DNA of 64,000 nucleotides from Ligula intestinalis (GCA_036362985.1 JAYGXS010000002.1:93468325-93532324); one strand, 5' to 3'. Counted from the stretch's first letter, positions 24,101 to 30,726 are shown. Notes: a model not told the origin generated them from the sequence alone. Made by a program: numbers and translations.

Positions 24101-25415
24101 GGATTCCGGTGTTCGATAAAACCCCTCCTCAAAAATACACGTTCCTGGAAGGCAAACGTTTGCGTCAATTCGTGGAAATAAGTCGTATCAAGTTTTTCTG
24201 TGCGTGGTTTACCTAAATGTTCGATAAAGGATGAAGTTAACACATTAATTTTGGGATAAGCGAAAGGAAAGATATATTTTCTGCAAACATTTGGAAGGTA
24301 TGCGTTCCCCAATTTTAATACCTAATCAGTTAATGGACTATACAAGTTATGTGTGTGGCTTTACCCCCTTCTTCGGCAAAACAGAAATAAAAAAAACCTC
24401 CTAGAGGTGGAGTATTTTGTTGAATTCTAGGGAAATTGAGAAGAAGAAGACGACCTCGTCTATTGGACAATACTTTTTTCGCCTGACCTTTCGATATCCA
24501 TCGTGGATATATCATCAGAGGTATAATCAGAGCGCAGTAGCAGATTCTGGTAGTGTGTGCACAGCGGTTTTGCCGTAAAAGACAGTTAGGGGTAATAATA
24601 AAATTTATTTAAAGTCTGACGGAAGGTGTAAGAAACCATGAGGTTACTGTCAATGATTGGGTTATGGTTGGTGTCACGGGAGTAGGAACTCTTTCTGAAG
24701 TTTAGTGGCATACCAAATTTATTACGGTGCAGTGGTCATTTTTATTCCTCTGTCCTGCCAGAACGGAGAGAAAGAAAAACATTTGCTCGTAAATAGCTTT
24801 AAAAAATTGCTTGGTTGATTTCCAGGCTCTAGATATGTGACCATACGTCAGCATTTTCTCCTGATATCGCTCTAACATTGACCCCATACCAGTCTTATGC
24901 TTACGAATATCTGTAGCGAAGCGGTTATACCTTAGGCATGAAAATCTTTCCAATGACCCCTCAGGTAATTTTGTAGGATGTTCAGGCCACTGCGAGAATA
25001 CAGCTATGGGTAGGATGTAGAGAGTGTGACTGGTCTTGCCCAATTTTCATTGGCTTAGAATGGCATAGGTCGTTTTTTATTTTATATATCTTCTTATTAT
25101 CTCATTACAATTATTTAAACATCCTCCAAGAAAAAGACAGTTTTACTTTCGATTAGAAGAAAAAAAGGATTACATACTTATGCTTAGCATATGCAACCTT
25201 CAGTATAGGCTATTTTATTGCTGCATTTGTATGACCTTTGATCTGCTTTTGCTTGGTACCGAACCCTTTAACATGATGTTCTAAATCCATTTTATTTTGG
25301 GCAGGTCTCCGCAGTGATTCTTGAAAAATTACTACGCAAAACACGCCATAAGCTCAACCACATGTTCCATCGTCTGTCTTACAGGAGACACATCCAACGA
25401 CGAATTAGCATATGA
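2999..25415 (+). CDS. Tetraspanin, seven exons, 339 residues
   Basis: Joining 2999-3157, 10072-10299, 13788-13862, 15778-15909, 19868-20021, 22555-22715 and 25305-25415 gives one open frame of 339 residues. Every intron is GT...AG, with phases 0,0,0,0,1,0. The layout is that of a tetraspanin, a plasma-membrane scaffold protein: cytoplasmic N-tail of about 40 residues with a basic KRRR and Cys38 near the membrane, TM1 about 43-68, small loop, TM2 about 97-117, TM3 about 130-150, large extracellular loop with CCG at 201-203, CC at 245-246, Cys264 and Cys277, then TM4 about 291-312 and a basic tail. NST at 269 is a glycosylation site. The N-tail is longer than usual for the family. Tetraspanins are abundant tegument proteins in flatworms, but subcellular location here is inference. 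The splice model is mine and has not been tested against RNA. Confidence 0.9.
3435..3500 (-). repeat. Degenerate PLE-A type 3' tail with hammerhead-like block
   Basis: On + it reads TTATTCACCTGATGTTACGACATCC and then TTCATCAG at about 3475-3482. This aligns with the conserved minus-strand 3' tail of lineage A but has several substitutions in the GAAAC box. No coding part is attached. Confidence 0.5.
4540..4795 (+). repeat. Diverged MITE-X copy
   Basis: It resembles the right half of the MITE-X family: an ACTTAAGTAGT-type core near 4690, then the sequence equivalent to GCCCATTAAAAAGCCGGCAT near 4740-4765, here strongly decayed. It lies in tetraspanin intron 1. Confidence 0.35.
5085..5370 (+). 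repeat. Interspersed repeat R1, copy 1 (CCAAT-containing)
   Basis: One of three same-orientation copies (with 8030-8440 and 14400-14780). Shared landmarks are GCTTTACTGC, GCCAATAAAATGAAGCGGG (a CCAAT box in two copies), a GTATCGATTG block, CTTATCAAGCAGCGAGTTG and CGATAGCGCGCG. No open reading frame is conserved. It may be an LTR or promoter segment of an element, or an old SINE. Confidence 0.65.
5515..5640. repeat. Snap-back PLE-A tail (minus tail joined to a plus terminus)
   Basis: A minus-strand PLE-A 3' tail (5521-5608) runs directly into the plus-strand form of the same terminus (5608-5632). AAGAAGACTCGATCGCTG on the left pairs with CAGCGATCGAGTCTTCTT on the right, giving about 25 perfect base pairs around a single hammerhead-like block. 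There is no coding sequence. Confidence 0.8.
5575..5608 (-). ncRNA. Hammerhead-ribozyme-like motif (minimalist PLE type)
   Basis: On the minus strand: CTGATGA, a stem CGAATCC/GGATATCG with loop GCGAC, then AAAC and GTC. The boxes are those of a hammerhead core with almost no helix III. Minimalist hammerheads are known from PLE terminal repeats. Activity is not shown by the sequence. Confidence 0.65.
5825..6605 (+). pseudogene. PLE lineage A fragment: GIY-YIG domain and 3' UTR
   Basis: The frame ending at 6306 carries RRRVMRPKDPLPRQET, then the GIY-YIG core VVYQIRCSC, with YIG decayed to HFG, KRLLRKRTTKH, FKFKEPKILARGENR and the terminal ISHVGRAGLSNNSDDSEHNF. The RT domain is absent. A 3' UTR follows and ends near 6535-6605 with GAATCCGGAACGTCAGG and a TTCCAGTGATCGCA terminus. 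This is the variant 3' tail also seen at 11265, 12545, 16151 and 22050. It lies in tetraspanin intron 1. Confidence 0.85.
6606..7134. other. Intron DNA, no gene recognised
   Basis: Moderately GC-rich intron sequence with short open frames on both strands near 6660-6850, none recognisable. It may be another degraded element. Confidence 0.4.
7135..7335 (+). repeat. Interspersed repeat R2, copy 1
   Basis: It matches 13135-13335 in the same orientation: CCCGGTTCCTTAG, AGTCTTGG.AAGGCAG, GGAACTGTATATTGTTTACAG and a GC-rich tail. Neither copy keeps a shared reading frame, so the 128-residue open frame here is not taken as a gene. Confidence 0.6.
8030..8440 (+). repeat. Interspersed repeat R1, copy 2
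   Basis: This is the longest of the three R1 copies. It has AGCCAATCAAATGAAGCGGG, GAGTATCGATTGG, ATCAAGCAGCGGGTTCATCG and GTCGATAGCGCGCGG, then a GC-rich end up to about 8440. Confidence 0.65.
8441..9235. other. Intron DNA, no gene recognised
   Basis: Intron 1 sequence without a conserved frame. The open frames at 8706-9017 (+) and 8794-9135 (-) overlap each other and match nothing I know. Confidence 0.4.
9236..9776 (+). pseudogene. PLE lineage C GIY-YIG fragment
   Basis: Translating + from about 9300 gives KTERILLTRLQEHKAVACR, then HIGETGHNFDTQ, an in-frame stop, RLMLEA, and after a shift VNRHLDLPEAYKVLRYYRS, ending at a TAG near 9776. These are the Arg helix, the H/F block and the C-terminal VNRHLDL motif of a PLE endonuclease. 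Stops and frameshifts make it a relic. The first part of the GIY-YIG core is barely recognisable. Confidence 0.7.
10072..10299 (+). CDS. Tetraspanin exon 2 (end of TM1, small loop, TM2)
   Basis: Residues 54-129. The acceptor is TTCATTCTTCAG and the donor GCG|GTACGT, phase 0 on both sides. The exon encodes VLGALAIFGASRTLYV (end of TM1), a charged small loop, CLVNGILLILAAVFGLI (TM2) and the short intracellular turn SERSDNHWFSTA. Confidence 0.9.
10300..11260. other. Tetraspanin intron 2, left part, no feature seen
   Basis: Ordinary intron sequence. A CCAAT-like stretch near 10508 does not extend into the R1 repeat, so I do not assign it. Confidence 0.4.
11265..11845 (-). pseudogene. PLE lineage A fragment (left arm of inverted pair) with two tandem 3' tails
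   Basis: On the minus strand, from 11845 downward, it encodes the end of the GIY-YIG protein: LESWFSSPKFINKRNDLAFP, then KRISHVG and NNSDGSENN. A 3' UTR follows. It contains a type I tail with a hammerhead-like block (11497-11530) and then, 3' of it, a type II tail (about 11270-11400) with GATTCC...TTTCAG in complement. The neighbouring plus copy has only the type II tail, so the type I module was inserted or recombined in. Head-to-head with 11840-12545. Confidence 0.8.
11497..11530 (-). ncRNA. Hammerhead-ribozyme-like motif
   Basis: Minus strand: CTGATGA, stem ATCC/GGAT with loop GCGA, GAAAC, GTC. It lies just 3' of the lineage A open frame and in the same sense. Confidence 0.65.
11840..12545 (+). 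pseudogene. PLE lineage A fragment (right arm of inverted pair)
   Basis: It encodes RRRVMRLKDPLPRQETAEGV, YRICCSCGQS, a stop, then YVGETGILLRTRMAEHAAAV. This is the GIY-YIG core with intact YVG and Arg but with stops. The frame is then lost and regained around the ISHVG/NNSDD-like end. The 3' UTR ends near 12480-12545 with GACGTCAGGAAAATAAAACC and TTCCAGTGATCGCATC (type II tail). Confidence 0.8.
12770..13115 (+). repeat. MITE-X family copy
   Basis: It shares with 34060-34625 and 44090-44605 the landmarks CGTAGGCAAAAACG, ACCTTGAATTCAAGTGTA, TTCGGCAATTTAGAAAC and AAAAGCCGGCATCCTGACGTGAC. The right end continues after an R2 insertion, with GCGGCATGTTGC and CATACTGTACTGTAC near 13610-13648. Non-coding. 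Confidence 0.6.
13135..13335 (+). repeat. Interspersed repeat R2, copy 2
   Basis: Second copy of the 7135-7335 repeat. It appears to split the MITE-X copy around it, suggesting the later insertion of R2. Confidence 0.55.
13788..13862 (+). CDS. Tetraspanin exon 3 (TM3)
   Basis: Residues 130-154: a 75-bp exon encoding essentially only TM3 (YTCFIGLLVGLAAVSVIVIT) and LINDE. Acceptor TTCCATTTTAG, donor GAG|GTAGGT, phase 0 on both sides. Confidence 0.9.
14400..14780 (+). repeat. Interspersed repeat R1, copy 3
   Basis: It starts with TATCGACAAGAAG like copy 1, then GCTTTACTGC, GACAATCAAAGGAAGCGG, AGTATCGATTGAC, CTTATCAAACAGCGAGTTG and GATAATTATGCGTGAC. It sits in tetraspanin intron 3. Confidence 0.65.
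14781..15777. other. Intron 3 DNA, no feature seen
   Basis: AT-rich intron sequence between the R1 copy and exon 4. No conserved frame or repeat was recognised. Confidence 0.4.
15778..15909 (+). CDS. Tetraspanin exon 4 (proximal large loop, helices A/B)
   Basis: Residues 155-198. This exon was found by looking for the 35-45 residues that tetraspanins have between TM3 and the CCG motif. The 44 codons between acceptor TTCAACTTAAG and donor AAC|GTAAGT are open in phase 0 and end in GYMDRIMTN, which joins to LECCG of exon 5 just as helix B does in the family. The competing open frame at 15704-15904 uses another phase and has no family support. The acceptor (TTAAG) is weaker than the others. Confidence 0.78.
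16151..16345. repeat. Snap-back pair of PLE type II tails
   Basis: A minus tail (GTGATTACTGGAAC, then CCTGACGTTTCGAACTCCGT) is followed within 30 bp by the plus form (CCGACGGAATCCGAAACGTCAG, then GTTCCAGTGATAGC). Both outer ends are (GAA/TTC)-rich: GAAGGAGAAGAAG at left, CTTCTCCTCCTTC at right. It is a coding-free head-to-head unit of about 195 bp. The GAAAC-GTC box is kept; the CTGATGA box reads CTATGAC in this subtype. Confidence 0.75.
16960..17250 (-). repeat. PLE-type 3' tail and UTR, minus strand
   Basis: It begins with a GAAGAAAGAGAAG terminus at about 16960, then GGTTTATTACAAGCCTGACGC, a hammerhead-like block, and a GC-rich UTR that resembles the layout of the 30171-30650 element. A 92-residue minus frame (17229-16951) spans it but also covers the tail block, so I do not call it a protein. 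Confidence 0.55.
17004..17040 (-). ncRNA. Hammerhead-ribozyme-like motif
   Basis: Minus strand: CTGAAGA, stem GGGT/ACCC, GAAGC, GTC. The CTGANGA box and the GAA box are intact; the stem is short. Confidence 0.5.
17251..17869. other. Intron DNA, GC-rich, no gene recognised
   Basis: Probably more of the same minus-strand retroelement UTR. The open frame at 17580-17269 (-) has no recognisable domain. Confidence 0.4.
17870..18195 (-). repeat. PLE lineage A 3' UTR and tail, minus strand
   Basis: It starts on + with GATCGCTGGAACAATAAC, then matches the minus-strand UTR at 11400-11665: TGTACTATAATTATC, TAATTAGTGCGGTGATGGCTT, GGATGTGGGCTTGATAATTG. No coding part remains. Confidence 0.65.
18580..18890 (+). 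repeat. PLE lineage A-type 3' UTR and tail, plus strand
   Basis: The end reads CTGCTGCTGTCTCCGATGATG, CGAAACGTCAGGCGAATAAA and CCAGCGATCGCTTCTAATTC, the plus-strand form of the tail. Together with 17870-18195 it makes another minus-then-plus arrangement, with about 400 bp of unassigned sequence between. Confidence 0.6.
18812..18844 (+). ncRNA. Decayed hammerhead-like motif
   Basis: CCGATGA instead of CTGATGA, a mismatched stem, then GAAAC and GTC. Probably inactive. Confidence 0.4.
19010..19510 (+). repeat. Short imperfect tandem repeats
   Basis: TAGAATATTTTATCGGTAGAGCTGG at about 19030 recurs as TAGAATATTTTATTGACAGAGCTGG at about 19170, each followed by a shared TGCCTGTA.AAATACTT. AATATTGACAAACAGTGAGTAGC near 19345 recurs near 19477 as AATACTGACAAACGATAAGTAGC. 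Non-coding, in intron 4. Confidence 0.55.
19868..20021 (+). CDS. Tetraspanin exon 5 (CCG motif of large loop)
   Basis: Residues 199-249 plus one base of codon 250. Acceptor TTTATTTCAG, donor TTG|GTGAGT. It carries the diagnostic LECCGLNG at its start and VPPPCCKF at its end, giving four of the six loop cysteines. Confidence 0.92.
20090..20215 (+). repeat. tRNA-derived SINE-like copy
   Basis: It has a B-box-like GGTTCGACTCTC at about 20152, preceded by a decayed tRNA-like head and followed by CACCAAGGCTGAAAATTTTTCTTTACTGGGTCAATTGAACC. The latter matches the post-tRNA part at 54090-54120. Not a functional tRNA: the A box is poor and no cloverleaf closes. Confidence 0.5.
21037..22030 (+). pseudogene. 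RTE/CR1-like non-LTR retrotransposon, reverse transcriptase C-terminal part
   Basis: The translated order is NRQFRSILN, GVELAPRSRLTDLDYADDIA (the FADD-type catalytic box as YADD), VGMSINSRKKK, EEVDSFKYLGARLL, DDILSRMDAARWVF, then RVYRAFIRSVLFYGCECWTV, RLKVFDNRCLRTILRVK and RLK-stop-LGHVL. This is the palm and thumb region of an RTE-like reverse transcriptase. At least three stops (about 21224, 21470, 21737) interrupt it. The 3' end has AACAAGTACAAGTAACAAG near 22020. The 5' half is absent. It lies in tetraspanin intron 5, sense orientation. Confidence 0.85.
22040..22345. repeat. Tail-to-tail pair of PLE type II tails
   Basis: Plus tail 22040-22180 (CTGAGGATGGCC, GAATCCGAAACATCAG, CAGTGATCGCGC) meets minus tail 22195-22345 (GATCACTGAAACAAG, CCTGCCGTTTTGGATTCCGT). 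This is the only tail-to-tail arrangement I see in the window. It lies immediately 3' of the RTE-like fragment. Confidence 0.65.
22555..22715 (+). CDS. Tetraspanin exon 6 (distal large loop and start of TM4)
   Basis: Codon 250 is completed as GTG and residues 251-303 follow. Acceptor ATTTTTTCAG (phase 1), donor TTG|GTAAGA (phase 0). It encodes DDHC and DIPC (the last two loop cysteines), the glycosylation site NST, and the first part of TM4 (KIVVLFILILLCL). Confidence 0.92.
23395..23990 (-). pseudogene. PLE lineage D GIY-YIG fragment and 3' end
   Basis: The minus-strand translation from about 23985 gives HISCLNCPINYMEQTGRKLG, then SHIHEHKLAVRRGYTLSQVA and LIEAWASDDNSVK: a GIY-YIG domain with YIG decayed to YME, the Arg helix altered, and the usual C-terminal EAW block. 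About 250 bp 3' of this is a hammerhead-like block (23409-23442). Stops are frequent. The open frame at 24312-23911 (-) lies upstream in a different frame and is unassigned. Confidence 0.65.
23409..23442 (-). ncRNA. Hammerhead-like motif, lineage D version
   Basis: Minus strand: CTGACGA, a stem GGACTCC/GGAGCCC with loop TGCG, then GAAG and GCTC. The first box and hairpin are good; the cleavage-site triplet differs from GTC. Confidence 0.45.
24430..24610 (-). repeat. PLE tail and UTR, minus strand
   Basis: It runs from AGAAGAAGAAGACGACC at 24439 through GGACAATAC, GCCTGACCTTTCGATATCC and ATCATCAGAGG. Its UTR complement, TTTTACGGCAAAACC.CTGTGCACACAC, matches 62545-62575 upstream of the plus tail there. 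A minus frame at 25043-24702 lies further upstream and is not recognisable. Confidence 0.65.
24485..24518 (-). ncRNA. Hammerhead-ribozyme-like motif
   Basis: Minus strand: CTGATGA, stem ATCC/GGAT, TCGAAA, GGTC. The boxes are kept except one change next to GAAA. Confidence 0.5.
25305..25415 (+). CDS. Tetraspanin exon 7 (end of TM4, C-tail, stop)
   Basis: Residues 304-339 and a TGA stop at 25413-25415. Acceptor TTTTGGGCAG, phase 0. It finishes TM4 (VSAVILEKLL) and gives a basic C-tail rich in Arg, Lys and His. A second AG seven bases further into the exon would break the frame. Confidence 0.85.
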   Translation, partial: VSAVILEKLLRKTRHKLNHMFHRLSYRRHIQRRISI

Positions 25416-26035
25416 CCGGTTGTGCGCATTGGCAAACCCATCTGGCAAAGAATTGGATGAAGACTTTTAGCACTTTTCTGTTCATTATTTGTGCAAAACG
25501 TTCTGCTTATTAAAAAAAACTATTTACAAGTGTGACCAAATTGCTTGTCTACGTAATTTTTATCAACATGAAATCTGTAAAAAGTGGAAGGAGTTTTTTA
25601 TTGTACTCACAGAATAAGTAAATGCCGAAGATGAAGACCACAGGGCCTTTTGCGTGGAGAGACATTCAAATGACGTTTCTGACTTAAACTGTAGGAGCTC
25701 TTCAGGTGATAAGTTAATTTTAAAACCGGTTATTTGTTGACCTGAAACTCATCGACTTTGTCGTGACCCTCTCGAAGAAGAATGCGCAACCTGGGTGTTC
25801 GAATAAAAGACATATTTTGTGAATTATTAGATTATTTGTTACAGGGAAATTTAGGGTTCACTACAGCTTATTTTTCACATAAATGTTTACTCATTTCTTA
25901 GCAGTAGGCATGCTTTACATTATAATGGCTTAAGCTGTAGTAAAGTTTTTTCGTTGTGTTTATTTTTAATTAGTTTCGTTTTGGTTCATTTTTGTTTCCG
26001 TTTCGGCGAAAGGCAGTTGCTTTTCGGCTCAGAAG
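25416..26035. other. Tetraspanin 3' flank, no further gene
   Basis: AT-rich 3' UTR and intergenic DNA. The only sign noted is the AATAAA at 25802. Confidence 0.5.
25802..25807 (+). terminator. Candidate polyadenylation signal of the tetraspanin
   Basis: AATAAA lies 387 bp after the stop codon, in AT-rich DNA. It is the first canonical hexamer I see downstream; position is the only support. Confidence 0.4.
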
Positions 26036-26041
26036 CAATCT

Positions 26042-26124
26042 CTATATCAATTATATATGACCTCTATAATAACTTTATAAAGATCATATAGAGTTGATAC
26101 AGAAATAATATATAATTGATATAG
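26042..26124. repeat. 83-bp hairpin (foldback)
   Basis: CTATATCAATTATATAT at 26042-26058 is the exact reverse complement of 26108-26124. Inside it, CTCTATA and TATAGAG form a second stem. This could be a tiny MITE or a simple foldback in AT-rich DNA. Confidence 0.6.
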
Positions 26125-26808
26125 ATTTGATGATTTCGTGCATTTGGACACCTTTGAGCATTCTTGTTTCCTACTGGTTTTATTTCTTATTTTAATTATC
26201 CCGCGTCAAGTTTTGGTTATTTAAATAATTATTCCTATTAGTTCCCACATTTAAGCACTCTACTCTTCTTCATTATTTCTTGTTTTTCCTGATGTACACC
26301 CCACCCTATTCGTCACCTCTCACGCATAACAAAAGGATGGGGCTTTCACGTGCATTAGTGGACCCTAACTCTAACATGTCATGATCAGGAACCGGACTGT
26401 TTTCGCTTCCTCAATTAAAAAACGAGATCCAATGTTATATGTGCGATGGAGTGCATTTTTTGTATGCAGTTTTGCCAAAATGTGCGCAGTATTTCTGATA
26501 CTAATTGACGTCCATATATAACCATGCCTAGCGATCATAGTCAAGTACCATCCAAGGTTCGCATCCTCAAGAGGCAGGGTGAAATCACGTAATGGAGGGC
26601 AGCCACCTGATGGGATAGCTCAGACCGCACTGTAAGCCTTGACCTTTTGCAGCAGTGTTTTCTACTGCAAGCCAGGTCAGCTCAGCACATTCTTAAAGAG
26701 GATGCTGGAGTTTGCGGCCAGTTTCTGGCACACCTGTCTAACAGACAAGCATCTGCTAGTGATGGTATGTTCGCTGTAAAAAAAAATGATCGGACCTCCA
26801 TCACCGCC

Positions 26809-26842
26809 CACTCTCTCTCTCTTTCTCTCTCTCTCTGTCTCT
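26809..26842. repeat. (CT)n microsatellite
   Basis: An imperfect run of CT dinucleotides with CTTT and CTGT interruptions. The overlapping short frames are artefacts of it. Confidence 0.8.
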
Positions 26843-27729
26843 GGCGTGACACCATTTCCGGGTCAGACTGACTGCCCACGACATTGACGTCAATGCCAAT
26901 TGCGCATTTGCGCATGAAGGCATAAATTAGGGCTAAGCTGTGCTTAAGGGGCATACGTGCCCGTTATCCTCTACCCAGGTCGTAAAGTCCTTTTACGGAG
27001 CCTGGTGTGTCTAATTTACATGAGGGATTGAACATCAGAAAAAAATACGCCATTTAAGCACTTTGGGCAGGCTGGTGTGGAAATTGTGCTCTGTTAAAGT
27101 AGACAACCCAAATATCTAGTTCGGTGATGTTGGCAGAATTCAGAGGGATTTTTTAAATCTTTTTTAGGCTAGAGTACAGAAAAAAGTAGCTGCATTTCAG
27201 AGAGACAAGGGTAGCAGGAATAACTTAAGGTGACTTCGTGAAAACTGTCTTGTAGCGTCACCTAAGTCTCTATTTTCCTCTCCCAACCATCTTATGGAAT
27301 TGGTGGTTTAACATTTAATTCTTAGTTAAAGAGTGCAAATGAATCTTCTGCTGATAGTGATCAAATAATATTAAAAAAGAGCCACTTATAATTGTTTGAA
27401 TGAGTTTACTAGAATCCACTCCATTAAAATAAACTCCTGTTGCTCTGGCAACTGATGCTCATTGATAGAGGATCGTCCTTATGTTGGCGCAGTTAAACGA
27501 AACGTTTGGCAAGTCGGGTTACTGAAAATATAAAGGTAGTTTATTATTATAAGTCAGTAAAAAATTGGACCTCTACCGGACATTCTAAATCGTTTTCTAC
27601 TGCTATCTGCGCCTGGACCCATGATAAATAAGAAAATTAAATTTCAGTCGCGGGAGATGAAAATTTAGCAAATAGGCATTGAGAAACGTGAAGCTTCTTT
27701 TGAAATGTTTGGACAATAGTACGGCCACT
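26843..27729. other. Intergenic AT-rich DNA, nothing recognised
   Basis: I see no coding exon, RNA gene or repeat with another copy in the window. Confidence 0.4.
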
Positions 27730-27890
27730 TCGCATAAAACAATTTTAGTTGTAATAATAAGGAAGGTTTGGCAGATTTGGTTGATTCAGTTGACACAATT
27801 GTGAAAAGTTAGCGGCCTCAGTGGGAGTCTTTTGCACAGCCAACGCTCTGCCATTAAGCTAAACCCGCGAATTTATCACACTTGGATTGA
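27730..27890 (-). repeat. tRNA-derived SINE-like copy
   Basis: On the minus strand a clear A-box region, GGGTTTAGCTTAATGGCAGAGCG, is preceded by TTCGC and followed by a decayed body, CACTGAGGCC, and CACAATTGTGTCAACTGAATC...AATCTGCCAAACCTTCCTTAT. That last part matches 53810-53855. It is a Pol III-type SINE head, not a functional tRNA, because no proper B box closes it. Confidence 0.6.
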
Positions 27891-27954
27891 TTTAGCCGCC
27901 CAACCTCCTGCTCTTATGGAATTCACCATTATGGATATAGTGAGCTCACTGACC

Positions 27955-28140
27955 GGACAAGATATCCTAAGTAGTCATCTAGGATCCACCAGAATGACTA
28001 CTTAATTGTTAGAGTTTTAGATAATTGCTTAGGACATCCTGTTTGGGCACTCAGCTTACTGGATCCGGTTTGGTGGATTCCATACGAACAGTAGGTTAGG
28101 CGGTTCAATTTAACCAAGTCTGATTAAATTCACGGCGCAC
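27955..28140 (+). repeat. Repeat R3, copy 1
   Basis: It matches 53860-54010 in the same orientation: ATTGCTTAGGACATCCTG, the GGTGGATTCCATA block, GTTAGGCGGTTCAATTTAAC, and a final TGATTAAATTCACGGCGC. It adjoins a SINE-like copy in both places. Confidence 0.55.
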
Positions 28141-30090
28141 GGTGAGCCTCGTAGCTCGTCGTTGGCTGCGAAGCCGAGTTTTATCCGTCCATAATGCAGT
28201 GATCGTTATATATAGACTTAAACCTAGGGCATACATGTTTGCTTTAAAAGTCAATGCATTTAAGTACGACATATACTTAATTCTGGAAATGGAGAAAGAA
28301 CTATTTTTATTCTATCCGAATAGTAACGTATGTCAAACTGCAACATCAAGTGAGTCGCTTTTGCCTCAATGACAGAAGCGGGTTTTGCTAAAGAAAAACG
28401 GGCATAAAAATTGCAAAGAAAATCGCCTTTTTGGAAAAAGCAAAGCATTTACGTAAGTTGAACTATCAGTAGTGTAATAAACACTTAAAGAAGAGTAGAA
28501 GAATAAACCAGCAGAATGCCCCAAAAGAGCAAAGCTTTAATGTGCTGGGTCATGTTTTATGACATCAAGATAGAAACATTTACGAAAGGTAGAACTGTGA
28601 ACCGCTAAGATTAAACAGGATGCAGGAACTGATTAGGTCACTGAGAAAGCTTACGAACAATTATCAGGATTCTCAAAAACCATTTATCTTTTATAGAAAA
28701 ATGGGTTGGCAGTGTGGTCCTCTTCCGCTTTACCAGTGACTTTTCATATTTAGTTGATCAAGTAATGTTCATAAGAAACAATCGCAAGATTTTAAATAAA
28801 TTACTTGTCAAAGCGATTCTGTGATGAAGATCGTTAAGGAACAGTGTGCGACCATCCGGCGAAAAAGCGTCTGAGTTGGAGCTGAGAATTGAAATACCAG
28901 CCATAAAGAACCTAGCTGTTTGTCAAAAGTGATCACATGGGACCTAACTCGGTGGTATATCAATGATCTATGAGGCAAGACAACAGTTAAGTCAGCGAAG
29001 GTCAGCTTCATCGGTCACACCAATTAGAGCACCACAAATGAAGTGGAAGTTGAAGCCCATGATGGTTCACTTATTTCAAATTAACGAAGTCCTTCAGGCT
29101 GAATCTGTTTCTCATAGCACCACAGCGGACCAAATTTACTATCTGCAAGTGTGAAGCGTTTGCGTGAGGCAGTAGAACAGAACGACTCCAGCTGTGACAC
29201 ATAGGGAAGTGACTTTTTCACCATGACAATGCTGACAACAATAGCTTATGTAGACCCACTCATTAATCCCTACTCCCTGCATCTTTTCCTACAAAAGCAA
29301 TGATTAAAGGGAATTAGGACAGGCAGTGGAATATATTTTAATAAATGCTTAATTTTATTTAATTTTGCTGTATTAAGAAGGTTTGTTAATTCAAATCTGT
29401 AGATTTTCCTTATCTGTATTATAGTTTAGCTTATGGCCGAAAAACCCGATTATCATATTGCTGGTCTTTTGATTTTCCCGAAAAATTGAAATTTTGGTTA
29501 GGACTTCATCTACTTGAACTTACCTGAGGTCCAACTTACCATTCTGGAGTTAGATTATTATAGTCCGCGGCGCGAAGCCCCGCGCACACCTTCAATTTAC
29601 CTGCGGAACAACTTTCTCCCAGCGGCCGCGGGAAGCAACTTCGACTGCATTTTTTCACTATGTACTTACTACTGAAAATGTCCTTTCTGTCTACCCTATT
29701 TCCCCACCCGAAGACTCTATAACCACCGTTTTTGCAGGACAAAATGCTGGGACTAGCGGTGTATGAGTGGGACTACATAAGCTACTTTTGCCACAACGCT
29801 CTTTGCCACACAGCGTTCAAAATTCGCACTCCCTTACTCACCTGACCTACCTTCCCGCGGCTCCGTCTTCCTCAATGTAAAGACCACAAAAAGGTACAAG
29901 ACTTTTAAAACGCAGAATTCGTCACGAAATCACAGCAGGCATCTAAGAGTATTCGTTTAAAAGAATGCAGAAACATGCTTTGTTCACTAGGAGACCGATT
30001 GAAGCAAGTTCCTCTGGACGGTATTTTGCTTTATTTTAATAAAAGGGTATTTTAAGTAATGTAAATAAGTAAGACAATTATAAATAAATA
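28141..30090. other. Intergenic DNA, no gene recognised
   Basis: AT-rich with scattered short frames, none with a recognisable domain. Confidence 0.4.
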
Positions 30091-30095
30091 AATAA

Positions 30096-30115
30096 ATATA
30101 TATATATATATATAT
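30096..30115. repeat. (AT)n tract, left of the 30.15-30.73 kb element
   Basis: A run of TA dinucleotides preceded by AAATAAATAAAT. A second (AT)n tract lies at 30727-30750 on the other side of the element. Confidence 0.8.
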
Positions 30116-30151
30116 TAACATGACAAAAGATACGAGGTCCAGATAAATTAT

Positions 30152-30726
30152 CCCGCTCCCCATCCCCCAAAGAAGATGAAGAAGAAAAGGCGCCTTCATG
30201 GACCACACTGTATTGGTGCTGACGTTTCGGAAATACACTATTTTCCATCATCAGAGTGGTGGGTTGTGTGTTCCTGCTTGCTGAGGGTTGGAATGCCGCG
30301 CAGACCATCTGGTGTTGTAGCGATGGCTGACGCACGAGCGCTGAACTTCGTGCTGTCCGTGGATTGGCTGCGGCACCTCCATTGTGGGTGGCTGGCGCCC
30401 GTGTGTGTCATCTGTTGCCTGTCCGTTTGTCGTTAACGCGTCTACGTTAACCGGCCCGGTAGTGTGACCATCGCCCGACCTCCCCTCTGAGCCGGATGCG
30501 CGGATCAGCCCTCGTTCTGGGTCTGGTGTCCGTCGGTGGGTAGGTGAGTCATCCCGGTTGTGTGCGCGGCGAAGAACCCTCTCTGCCCGTCCTTCTACAT
30601 CCCCCGTCGCCTGTACGTCTGTTGTTGTCGTCATCAGGTCTGTGTGCGTATTGTGTGCACTTGGCCGGCTACTATCGGCTCTCCTTCCATACTCAGGTGG
30701 CTGGGGGGGGGGGGATGGGGAGCGGG
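30152..30726 (-). repeat. 575-bp element with 17-bp perfect inverted ends and an internal PLE-like tail
   Basis: CCCGCTCCCCATCCCCC at 30152-30168 is the exact reverse complement of 30710-30726. The element sits next to (AT)n tracts on both sides. Inside, on the minus strand, is a tail with AAGATGAAGAAGAAAAGG on + at 30173-30190, a well-preserved hammerhead-like block, then a GC-rich stretch. An open minus frame (30634-30251, 127 residues, Arg/Pro-rich) covers the latter and is compatible with a PLE C-terminal tail, but is unproven. Confidence 0.65.
30221..30254 (-). ncRNA. Best-preserved hammerhead-ribozyme-like motif
   Basis: Minus strand: CTGATGA, T, a 5-bp stem GGAAA/TTTCC closing an 8-nt loop, then GAAAC and GTC directly followed by AGC. 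Both conserved boxes and the cleavage triplet match a hammerhead core with essentially no helix III, the minimalist form known from animal PLEs. Confidence 0.7.

Noticed and set aside
24702..25043. 113-residue minus frame as a gene
   Set aside because: No recognised domain or splice context. It lies upstream of a minus PLE tail and is more likely degraded element sequence, though I could not align it.
26647..26954. Short frames rich in Ser/Leu or Arg/Glu
   Set aside because: They are translations of the (CT)n microsatellite.
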